From: Bog-756 sp037141235
Lineage (GTDB): Bacteria > Actinomycetota > Acidimicrobiia > Acidimicrobiales > RAAP-2
Reading direction: 5' to 3'
DNA: 50,962 nucleotides
Assembly: GCA_037141235.1 (NCBI GenBank)
Contig: JBAXCY010000002.1
Span: 1-50,962, forward strand
The notes under the pieces were generated by a model that was not told where the DNA came from, made no database searches, and worked only from the letters and a program-made list of their open reading frames with translations. The position numbers and the translations under genes are program-made. Numbering within the stretch: position 1 is the first letter of the stretch; each line of letters opens with the position of its first letter. Shown in pieces: positions 7,978-14,962 of this stretch.

Positions 7978-9149
7978 TGGACCCCGTCACCCTCTACGCC
8001 ATGCCTGGCTCGCTCTACTCGGCCAAAGCCCGCTCCTATCTGCGCAAGAACCGGATCGAGTACATCGAGCAAGCCCCCGGCGACCCCCACTTCGCCGATG
8101 CGGTGGTTCCGGTCCTCGGGCGCTGGATCATCCCTGTTCTCGAGACATCGGACGGCACGGTGATCCAGGACACGGTGGACATCATCGACTTCCTCGAAGC
8201 CGACGTGCCGCCCGCCCGTTCCGCCTACCCCGCCACCCCCGTGCACCGCGCCGTGGCCCACCTGCTCGACCTGTTCGGTGGCGAGGGTCTGCTGCGGCCG
8301 GCCATGCACTACCGGTGGGACTTTGACGAATCCAATCTGCCCTTCCTCATCAAGGACTTCACGTCCACGATGGCCATCGGTGCCGACGACGAAACCCGTG
8401 AGGGCCTGTTCAAATTCGCCAGTGAGCGCATGCGCTCCGCCACCCTCGCCTTCGGCGTACGTGAGGACCTCGTCGATCAGATCGAGGCCTCCTATGGCGA
8501 GTTCCTTGACCTGTTCGACGCCCACCTGGCCAACTCGCCCTACCTGCTTGGCGGCCGGCCCACCATTGCCGACTACGCCTTCATGGGTCCGCTCTACGCC
8601 CACCTGGCCCGCGACCCGTACCCGTCAGTGCTGATGAAGCAACGAGCGCACCGGGTATGGCGATGGGTGGAGCGGATGAACTCCCCGATTGCGGATACCG
8701 GCGAGTACGGCCCCATCTCGACTGAACTCTTCGCTGACGACGCCATCCCCGACACCTTGCAGGCGCTGCTGGTCTACATCGGAGAGGAGTACCTCGAAGA
8801 TGCGGTGGCCCAGATGGTGTCGGTCGATGCTTGGCTGGCCGACCATCCCGACGTGGTCGACGGAGAGGTCGTCCTCGGTAAGCCCAACCGGCGGTTCAGT
8901 GGGACCACCACCTTTACCTGGCGAGGCCAGCCCATGACGGTATCCGTAGTGCCTTACCGGATGTACCTGATGAAGCGGCTGCAGGATGCGGTGGCTGCCG
9001 GCTCCTCCGACGACCAGGCCGCAGTGCGGGCCGTGTTTGCCGAGGCCGGGCTCGACCCGCTGCTCGATGTGCGTCCCCGCCGCTGGGTCGTCCGCAAGGA
9101 CAACTTCGAGGTCTGGGCCCCGGCCCAAGAGCCGCATATCCCCGCCTAG
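7977..9149 (+). CDS. GST-like protein with C-terminal extension
   Basis: 390 aa. The N-terminal thioredoxin-like GST domain starts LYAMPGSLYSAKARSYLRKN; the active-site position carries SLYS instead of Cys. Conserved IIPVLET and QDTVDIIDFLE (near 58-75) mark the glutathione-site strands. A helical GST C-terminal domain follows, with PYLLGGRPTIADYAF near 184-198. The last 150 or so residues, with beta-rich NRRFSGTTTFTWRG, are outside the normal GST length of about 220. The protein encoded at 11356-12390 is similarly long, so this looks like a distinct long GST subfamily. It is translationally coupled to the glutamate-cysteine ligase, which suggests use of the thiol made by that enzyme. The substrate is unknown. 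Confidence 0.75.
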   Translation: MDPVTLYAMPGSLYSAKARSYLRKNRIEYIEQAPGDPHFADAVVPVLGRWIIPVLETSDGTVIQDTVDIIDFLEADVPPARSAYPATPVHRAVAHLLDLFGGEGLLRPAMHYRWDFDESNLPFLIKDFTSTMAIGADDETREGLFKFASERMRSATLAFGVREDLVDQIEASYGEFLDLFDAHLANSPYLLGGRPTIADYAFMGPLYAHLARDPYPSVLMKQRAHRVWRWVERMNSPIADTGEYGPISTELFADDAIPDTLQALLVYIGEEYLEDAVAQMVSVDAWLADHPDVVDGEVVLGKPNRRFSGTTTFTWRGQPMTVSVVPYRMYLMKRLQDAVAAGSSDDQAAVRAVFAEAGLDPLLDVRPRRWVVRKDNFEVWAPAQEPHIPA

Positions 9150-9650
9150 GTTCGCCAGCTTGGTGAGACCGATGCATGCATAGAGACACGTCCGAACCTG
9201 ACTTCGGAACCGGATGCGGCCACTCGCATCTCAACTGCGCGACCGCGCCTCGGTCTTCTCTGTCCTCGGGTCAGCATTTTTCGTCTCCGCTTGTAGCCCG
9301 GCGACGTCTTGGGTTTGCGGTATGGGCTGGCGGTATGGACGGGCAGTATGGGCTGGCGGTATGGGCTGGACGGCTGGCGGACTGGCCTGGTGCTCGAGGA
9401 AACACCACTGGCTGAACCACTTTTGGAAACACTGGCCTATGTGGTATCGAATCAGATACCGCTCGAGCTCCGATTCCTGCCAGCGCCCACCGACCTGCGA
9501 GATGGAGACCTTCTGGATAGAGGCTTCACCAGCGGCCACCTTCTTGGCCAGGCGACGGGTGGACTCCGTGAAGATCGCCGACGGCGTACAACGGTCTCTC
9601 GACGGAGCGTCGGCCGTCCCGGCTCTCGGTCACCGTTCACCGTTCACCCC
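9150..9650. other. 501-bp convergent intergenic region
   Basis: This lies between the convergent GST-like and GshB genes. It holds a perfect ATGCATGCAT palindrome (9172-9181), direct repeats at 9321-9364 and a local drop in G+C around 9400-9470. On the minus strand a frame open from about 9620 down to 9231 encodes a Lys/Glu-rich peptide including WQESELERYLIRYHIG. It has no convincing start (best is GTG at 9539) and I recognise no family, so it may be a remnant. No clear terminator was found. Confidence 0.5.
9321..9364. repeat. 18-bp direct repeat pair
   Basis: TATGGGCTGGCGGTATGG occurs at 9321-9338 and again, identical, at 9347-9364, with related partial copies around them. It lies between two convergent gene ends, like several other short repeats in this window. 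Confidence 0.9.
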
Positions 9651-10622
9651 TCAGGGGCGTCCGACCCGCTCCTCCAACCACTCCACCACGGCAAGGTCGG
9701 GTCGGGTCCCCGACAGGTGGGCCAACTGGCGGAGTCCAGTCGGGCTGGTCACGTTGATCTCGGACAGGCGGCCGTCGATGACGTCTATGCCGACGAAGTA
9801 CAGCCCATCAGCGCGCAACGCCGGCGCCAGGGTGTCTATGATCCGGCGGTCCCGATCATCGAGGTCGACCACGTCCACCTGACCGCCGAGCCCGATGTTG
9901 GCCCGGAACTCTCCTTCGGATGGTCGGCGCCGCAGTGCGCCGAGCGGTTCGCCGTCGAGCAGCAGTATCCGGCGGTCGCCGTCGTAGACGCCGGGTAAGA
10001 ACTCCTGGGCCATGACCTGATAGCGACCATCACCGGTCCGGGCCGCCATCAGTTCCGATGCACCGGCATCCCCGGCTCGCAACAGACATACCCCTCGGCC
10101 ACCGTGGCCGTCGAGGGGCTTGAGCACGATGGTCCCGTGCTCCTCGGCAAAGTCCGCCAGCACGGCGGCATCGGCAGTGACCACCGTGGCTGGCATCAAC
10201 TCCGGAAAACGACAGGCATACAGCTTCTCGTTGGCCTCGCGCAGCCCTCTCGGGTCGTTGACGATCAGGGTCTCCCCCCGGGCATGCTCGAGCAGCAGGG
10301 TCATGGCTAAGTAGGCGCTGTCCACCGGTGGATCGGACCGCACCAGGACTGCGTCCACTGCGGCCAGGTCGACCGTCTGGGCCTGGAGGTCAGAGCCACC
10401 CGGACCAGCGCCAGCACCAGGACCCGTACCAGGACCGATCAGGTCCCCCTGGTCGACGGTGGTCGCCCGGGCCACCACACGGCTCCCGATGAGCGACAGG
10501 TCGCCTGCCGTGCAGTGGAGCACCCGGTGGCCGCGTTCGAGAGACGCCGCCATCAGACCGATGGTGGTGTCCGACACCGTGTCGCACCCCAAGAGAGGAT
10601 CCATGACCACCAGTAGGTCCAC
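9651..10622 (-). CDS. gshB: Glutathione synthetase (GshB-type ATP-grasp)
   Basis: 323 aa. Joins gamma-glutamylcysteine and glycine with ATP to give glutathione. It begins VDLLVVMDPL, matching the start of bacterial GshB (IVMDPI). The GshB blocks follow: VLVRSDPPVDSAYLAMT (near 94-110), NDPRGLREANEKL (near 121-133), the ATP-grasp lysine in VLKPLDGHGGRGV (near 163-175), QEFLPG (near 202), and the Mg-binding end GIDVIDGRLSEINVTSPTG (near 281-299). The length fits. The start is GTG at 10622, preceded by AGGGGTAGGG and 5 bp after the upstream GST stop. It is the last gene of the lipoprotein-GST-GST-gshB operon. GshB is rare in actinobacteria, which usually make mycothiol. Confidence 0.9.
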   Translation of the reverse strand: MDLLVVMDPLLGCDTVSDTTIGLMAASLERGHRVLHCTAGDLSLIGSRVVARATTVDQGDLIGPGTGPGAGAGPGGSDLQAQTVDLAAVDAVLVRSDPPVDSAYLAMTLLLEHARGETLIVNDPRGLREANEKLYACRFPELMPATVVTADAAVLADFAEEHGTIVLKPLDGHGGRGVCLLRAGDAGASELMAARTGDGRYQVMAQEFLPGVYDGDRRILLLDGEPLGALRRRPSEGEFRANIGLGGQVDVVDLDDRDRRIIDTLAPALRADGLYFVGIDVIDGRLSEINVTSPTGLRQLAHLSGTRPDLAVVEWLEERVGRP

Positions 10623-10627
10623 GGGCC

Positions 10628-11377
10628 CTACCCCTGTGACTGTGCGCGGCGAGCGACCCGATACCGCTCGAACCGGCCGACGAAGTCGTTCGACTGCTCG
10701 TCCGTCCAGGCCACGGCATCCCAACCGGCCAGTGCGGTGCACCGGGTGATGTGCTCGGCCACCCGGGAGTCCACTGGGCCAGTGAAGCCCAGGCGACGCA
10801 ATGCATCGAGTCGCACGTAGACCGGGATGACTGCGGCCTCAGCCACTGTCGGCTCCGGCCCGGCCAACCAGGGGCTCTCCTCGAGCCACTCCCCCATGGC
10901 CGCCAGGCCTGCGGCCAGTGACCTGCTGGCATCGGCGATCCGAGACTCGTCGGTGCCGTAGTAGATGCCGATCATCGGAGCGAACACATGGGCGTCGATC
11001 CACACCGTGCGGTCGCGGACCAGTGCTCGGCCGACCTCGTCGGTCGGCAGCAGGGATCGCCCGTCAAAACTCTCTTCGAGCCAGTCGAGGATCGGCAGGG
11101 AGTCAGCGCGGTACTCGGTTCCGATCCGCACCATCGGGATCTCGCCCCGGGGCGAGTGCTCGACGAACTCGGTGGGCACCACGAATCCACGGGGTCGTGC
11201 GGCTGTCGGGGGGACATCGACCACATCGTGGACGATGCCTCGTTGTGCCAAGGCGAACGACACCCGGACCGAGTACGGACAGATCCAGTGACCGAACAGG
11301 GTCACATCGCCGGCTGCTGGTGACCGGTCCGTCACCTCGGCACCCAGTGGTGGCGTCACGAGAAGAGGGTCTCGCAT
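10628..11377 (-). CDS. Glutathione S-transferase family protein (CPYS type)
   Basis: 249 aa from ATG 11377; GTG at 11359 is an equally good start because it overlaps the upstream stop as GTGA. The thioredoxin-like domain carries LFGHWICPYSVRV near 27-39. The CPYS site resembles Cys-type GSTs (omega, beta or SspA-like) that bind glutathione through a mixed disulfide. IPMVRI and YRADSLPILDWLEE follow as the gamma-glutamyl-binding region, then a helical domain. It lies between another GST-like gene and gshB, so co-expression with the enzyme making its cofactor is likely. The substrate is unknown; deglutathionylation or reductive dehalogenation are options from the Cys class. Confidence 0.82.
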   Translation of the reverse strand: MRDPLLVTPPLGAEVTDRSPAAGDVTLFGHWICPYSVRVSFALAQRGIVHDVVDVPPTAARPRGFVVPTEFVEHSPRGEIPMVRIGTEYRADSLPILDWLEESFDGRSLLPTDEVGRALVRDRTVWIDAHVFAPMIGIYYGTDESRIADASRSLAAGLAAMGEWLEESPWLAGPEPTVAEAAVIPVYVRLDALRRLGFTGPVDSRVAEHITRCTALAGWDAVAWTDEQSNDFVGRFERYRVARRAQSQG

Positions 11378-12390
11378 CCCGAGCCATCCAGGATGTCGTC
11401 CACCGCCGAACGGACGTCAGGGTCTAGTCCCTCATACTGGCCCCGCAGCCAGGAAAGGCACTTTCCCTGATAGGCGAAGGGGCCCTGGCGGAACTCGTGG
11501 CCGTCGATCTGACAGACGACCTCGTCGGCTCCCTCGACCAGGGCGGCGGCGTTGGCCAACAGGAACGGAGCGTAGGTCCGACCCACTTCGGCGAGCAGGG
11601 CGGTCAGTGTCGTCGGGATCGCACCGGCATCGATCCATCCGCTGTCGCCCTCGATGGGCAGCCAGCTGAGATCGTCGGTGTAGTTCACCCAGTGGACGAC
11701 CCGGGGTGCCCGGTCGATGGCCACCCGGGCCGACTCGGGGTCCCAAGAGATGAGCTGGCTGAACTGGCCGAAGATCCCGAAGTCACCCCGACCCGGCCGG
11801 TCTCCCAGCAGATAGGGCTGAGTGGTGAGGTGGGCTTCGAAGATATCGAGCAGGCGCTCGTAGGAGCCCTCGATGACCGGTCGATTTCCCTCGGTGCATC
11901 CGACCAGCGCCATCCGCCCCTGCTGACGGTCGGTCATGAACTCACTGAACTGTCTGTGGCGTGCAGTCGGCATCTGCTCGTCCAAGTCCAGGGGGAGCAG
12001 TTTGCCCGCCTTGGCCGCCGCGTCCTCGTACCACCAGCGATAGTGGAACATCTGCTTGGTCACCCACTCGTCCCCGTAGTCCTCCAGCAGAAAGTCCAAG
12101 AAGGCGAGCGCCGGATCGACTGGCACGATGCTCCGGTCGTGGGACAGCGACTCGAGGCGCATGATCAGCGGGCTCGAGTCGATCATGGCGTCGGGGTAGT
12201 CCCCTTGCGCATCGGGGAAGCTGATGGCCGGCATCAGCGGCACCGGGGGGTCGGGAAGGTCGTCCCATTTGGATCCCCGCGGGACCCAGTCGAAGGGGAT
12301 GCGCCGATAGCGCAGCACGGCCCGCATCTTCATCGAATACGGCGAACCGAGGTTTCCGGCCAGCTTGAGGGTTCCACCTGTCCAGGTCAT
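11356..12390 (-). CDS. GST-like protein, long form
   Basis: 344 aa. The N-terminal GST fold reads LAGNLGSPYSMKMRAVLRY near 10-28, with PYS and no Cys. It is followed by MPAISFPD and AMIDSSPLIMRLE, then a helical domain with PYLLGDRPGRGDFGIFG near 193-209. A C-terminal extension of about 100 residues is shared in character with the 390-aa protein at 7977-9149, so the two are probably paralogues on opposite strands of the same locus. The ATG (12390) overlaps the stop of the upstream lipoprotein as ATGA, and its own end overlaps the next GST gene. Function unknown beyond the thiol-transferase fold. Confidence 0.75.
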   Translation of the reverse strand: MTWTGGTLKLAGNLGSPYSMKMRAVLRYRRIPFDWVPRGSKWDDLPDPPVPLMPAISFPDAQGDYPDAMIDSSPLIMRLESLSHDRSIVPVDPALAFLDFLLEDYGDEWVTKQMFHYRWWYEDAAAKAGKLLPLDLDEQMPTARHRQFSEFMTDRQQGRMALVGCTEGNRPVIEGSYERLLDIFEAHLTTQPYLLGDRPGRGDFGIFGQFSQLISWDPESARVAIDRAPRVVHWVNYTDDLSWLPIEGDSGWIDAGAIPTTLTALLAEVGRTYAPFLLANAAALVEGADEVVCQIDGHEFRQGPFAYQGKCLSWLRGQYEGLDPDVRSAVDDILDGSGCETLFS

Positions 12391-13172
12391 CCGTTCGTCT
12401 CCATCGAATAGCTGTTCATCAGGTTGTCCTGGAGGACCTTGGCCGGCTGGCCAACGGTGGCCACCATCAGCGGTGCCGTGAGCTTCCTGGCCTGGTAAGA
12501 CCATCCGGTCGGCAGGGTGAGCTTCGAGGCCAGACCGGGCAGGTCGGCGGCCGACAGCGTCGGGTCCTTGATCTGGCACCACGCCTGCATGATCCAGGCT
12601 TTGCCGTCGGAATCCACCAACTCATACACCTCGCTGCCCTTGTTGAATGTGAAGGTCGTCTCGCGGTTGACGGTCTTGGTCGTGTACGGGGCCATGGCGG
12701 CGGCGATGTCGGTCCCGAGGATGACCGTGCCGGTTTCGTTCATGGCGATGCCTCCGAACGTCTTGGTCACCGTGGCACTCGTGCGCACCTTGGCCACCTT
12801 GTTCATCAGCCAGTAGCGAGGCCCGTTGAGCTCGGCAAAGAGGGCGCCGTTTTCTGCAGCGATGGCTTTGGCATCCAAGGTCTGGAACTGGCTCTCGGGG
12901 CACGTGTTGAGCGGGTAGGAGACGTAGATGGTGGCCGCCAACCCAGCTGGGGTCATCTTGACCAGGAGCACTTCGCAGTAGCGCTTACCAGCCATGTTTG
13001 TTCCGGTGCTCACCCTCGACGTGCTCGATGCCACGGCCGAAGACGTAGACGTAGACGTAGTGGCTGCTGTGGACGAACTGCTGCAGCCAGCACCAGCGAG
13101 CGCCGCAACCCCTACGGCCAGTCCGGCGCACCAACGGGTCCAAGTCCCGCCGGTGATCTTGTCAGCAACCAT
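12387..13172 (-). CDS. Lipoprotein, third of three tandem paralogues
   Basis: 261 aa. A Sec signal with lipobox AGAGC near 27-31 is followed by a Ser/Thr linker and then the shared domain starting AGKRYCEVLL. Two Cys (KRYC and LNTC) are conserved in all three paralogues, as are ELNGPRYWLM, the TKTFGGI block and a C-terminal QDNLMNSYSMET. I do not recognise the family. ATG 13172 is chosen over GTG 13178 because TACGTT lies exactly six bases upstream. The stop overlaps the GST start at 12390, so this copy heads the GST-GST-gshB operon. Exported and anchored to the outer face of the membrane. Confidence 0.8.
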   Translation of the reverse strand: MVADKITGGTWTRWCAGLAVGVAALAGAGCSSSSTAATTSTSTSSAVASSTSRVSTGTNMAGKRYCEVLLVKMTPAGLAATIYVSYPLNTCPESQFQTLDAKAIAAENGALFAELNGPRYWLMNKVAKVRTSATVTKTFGGIAMNETGTVILGTDIAAAMAPYTTKTVNRETTFTFNKGSEVYELVDSDGKAWIMQAWCQIKDPTLSAADLPGLASKLTLPTGWSYQARKLTAPLMVATVGQPAKVLQDNLMNSYSMETNG

Positions 13173-13178
13173 TTTCAC

Positions 13179-13184
13179 AACGTA
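13179..13184 (-). promoter_or_regulatory. Leaderless -10 element for lipoprotein 3 / gshB operon
   Basis: TACGTT on the minus strand, followed by exactly six bases and ATG at 13172. The spacing puts the transcription start on the start codon. No clear -35. Confidence 0.6.
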
Positions 13185-13194
13185 CTCCGTCGGA

Positions 13195-13977
13195 TCAGTC
13201 GCTGGTCTCCAGTGTGTAGCTATTGAGCAGGTTGTCCTGAAGCACTTGGGCTGGGTGGGTGGAGGTAGCCACGACCAGGGGCGACTTCAGTGTTTTGACC
13301 TGATAGCTCCAACCCGCGGGCAGGGTGAGCTTCGAGGCCAAGTTGGGAAGGTCGGCCGCCGTCAGCGTCGCATCCTTGATCAGACCCCATGACTGCATGA
13401 TCCACCGTTGGCCGGAAGCATCCACCAGCTCGTAGATCTGCGTGCCCTTGTTGAAGGTAAAGCTGGCTTCGCGCTTGACGGTCTTCACGGTGTAGGGGGC
13501 CATGGCGGCAGCGATGCTGGTCCCGAGGGCCACGTGGCCGTCCAGGTTCATGTCGATCCCCCCGAACGTCTTGGTCACGGTGGTGCCGACGCGGGTCTTG
13601 GTGATCTTGTTCATCACCCAGAACCGGGGTCCGTTGAGCAGGGCGAAGACGGCGCCGTTGGCCGAGGCGATGGCCTTGGCATCTAGGGCGGCGAACTCAG
13701 CTTGGGGGCAGGTGTTGAGCGGGTACGAGGCATAGACGTCGGCGGCCAGGCCCGCCGAGGTCAGACGGAGCAGAAGTACCTCGCAGTAGCGCTTGCCAGC
13801 GACGTCGTTGGCAACGGCGACCGAAGTAGTGGGCCCGGAGCCCGACGACGAAGCTGTCGTCGCCGTCGTTGTCGTCGATGAGCTTCCGCACGCAGCACCC
13901 GACAGGGCCAGGAGCCCCACAGCGCACCCAGCCAACCACCGGGTCCAACTTCTGTCAGTCACCTTGCCAGTAGTCAT
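13195..13977 (-). CDS. Lipoprotein, second of three tandem paralogues
   Basis: 260 aa. The signal peptide ends in lipobox SGAAC near 25-29, followed by a Ser/Thr/Gly linker and the same domain as its neighbours (AGKRYCEVLL, YPLNTCPQ, LLNGPRFWVMN, VTKTFGGI, FNKGTQIYELVD). ATG 13977 is chosen over GTG 13983 because TACGTT sits six bases upstream, as in the flanking copies. The gap to the third copy is only 22 bp, yet each copy keeps its own promoter, so the duplicated unit probably included the promoter. The family is not recognised; an extracytoplasmic binding or sensing role is possible but unsupported. Confidence 0.8.
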   Translation of the reverse strand: MTTGKVTDRSWTRWLAGCAVGLLALSGAACGSSSTTTTATTASSSGSGPTTSVAVANDVAGKRYCEVLLLRLTSAGLAADVYASYPLNTCPQAEFAALDAKAIASANGAVFALLNGPRFWVMNKITKTRVGTTVTKTFGGIDMNLDGHVALGTSIAAAMAPYTVKTVKREASFTFNKGTQIYELVDASGQRWIMQSWGLIKDATLTAADLPNLASKLTLPAGWSYQVKTLKSPLVVATSTHPAQVLQDNLLNSYTLETSD

Positions 13978-13983
13978 GGCCAC

Positions 13984-13989
13984 AACGTA
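13984..13989 (-). promoter_or_regulatory. Leaderless -10 element for lipoprotein 2
   Basis: TACGTT on the minus strand, six bases before ATG 13977; identical hexamer to the one before the third paralogue. Confidence 0.6.
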
Positions 13990-14049
13990 GCCGGTCGGAT
14001 CCGAACGTGCTCACCAGTTACGTTGCCGTAGTCACCCCAACGAAAAAGG

Positions 14050-14832
14050 TCAGCCGCTGGTCTCCATGGAGTAGCTGTTCTGGAGGTTGTCCTGCAGGAC
14101 ATGGGCCACCTGAGCAGTGGTTGCCACCATCAGCGGCGACGTGATCGTCCGGGCTTGATAGGTCCAGCCAGCAGGCAACGTGAGACGGGGCGCCAGGCCG
14201 GGGAGGTCGGCCTGAGCCAGCGTCGGATCCTTGCTTTGACTCCAGGTCTGCATCACCCACTTGGTGCCGTCGGCCGCGGTCAGTTCGTAGACCTGTCGCC
14301 CGCGGTTGAAGGTGAATGAGGCTTGACGGCTCACGTCATGGGGAGTGAACGGCGCCGATTCGACGGCGATGTTCCTACCGATATTCACGGTCGCTTGCTG
14401 CATCATCTCCATGCCGCCGAACGACTTCTTCACCACGGCCCCAGTGCGCACCTTGTTGACGCTGTCCATCAACCAGAAGCGGGGTCCGTTGAGGATTGCT
14501 ATGGGTACACCGTTCTCCGTGGCGATGGCCTTGGCGTCCAGGGCCGCCCACTGGCTCTCGGGGCAGGCGTTGAGCGGATAGGTGTTGTAGACGTCCGCGG
14601 CCAGCCCGACGGCCGCAGGGTGGACCAAGAGGACCTCGCAGTAGCGCTTGGCCAACATGTTCTTGGCTTTGATGACTGTCGACGATGTGGCGGCAGACGC
14701 GGCCGTGGACGACGTCGAGGTGCCGGCAGTGGAGGAACTCCCGCACGCAGCACCAGTCAGGGCCAGTGCGGCCACAGCCAGCCCAGCACCGGCGCGGATC
14801 CATCTTCTGTCAGTAAAAGTGTCACGAGTCAT
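14050..14832 (-). CDS. Lipoprotein, first of three tandem paralogues
   Basis: 260 aa. Lipobox TGAAC near 26-30, a Ser/Thr linker, then the shared domain: LAKRYCEVLLV, YPLNACPES, ILNGPRFWLMD, KKSFGGM, FNRGRQVYEL and the C-terminal QDNLQNSYSMET. The conserved pair of Cys after the linker could form a disulfide outside the cell. It is the most upstream copy and is transcribed away from the divergent formate-THF ligase gene. Family and function are not recognised. The close similarity of the three copies indicates recent or conserved tandem duplication. Confidence 0.8.
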   Translation of the reverse strand: MTRDTFTDRRWIRAGAGLAVAALALTGAACGSSSTAGTSTSSTAASAATSSTVIKAKNMLAKRYCEVLLVHPAAVGLAADVYNTYPLNACPESQWAALDAKAIATENGVPIAILNGPRFWLMDSVNKVRTGAVVKKSFGGMEMMQQATVNIGRNIAVESAPFTPHDVSRQASFTFNRGRQVYELTAADGTKWVMQTWSQSKDPTLAQADLPGLAPRLTLPAGWTYQARTITSPLMVATTAQVAHVLQDNLQNSYSMETSG

Positions 14833-14838
14833 GGCGAC

Positions 14839-14844
14839 AATCTA
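14839..14844 (-). promoter_or_regulatory. Leaderless -10 element for lipoprotein 1
   Basis: TAGATT on the minus strand, exactly six bases before ATG 14832. Confidence 0.6.
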
Positions 14845-14962
14845 GCCAGAGACCCACTGACCTCGCTGCATCCAGAGACACAGTCGGGCACGGCCACCCG
14901 TTGTCAGCACTACAGTCCGGCACGGCCCGATCCGGAAGTCGACCGGCCCCACAGGAGACGTC

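Noticed and set aside
7530..8603. Minus-strand frame of 357 codons across the ligase/GST junction
   Set aside because: It crosses two well-supported plus-strand genes and shows low-complexity Gly/Val composition with no family motif.
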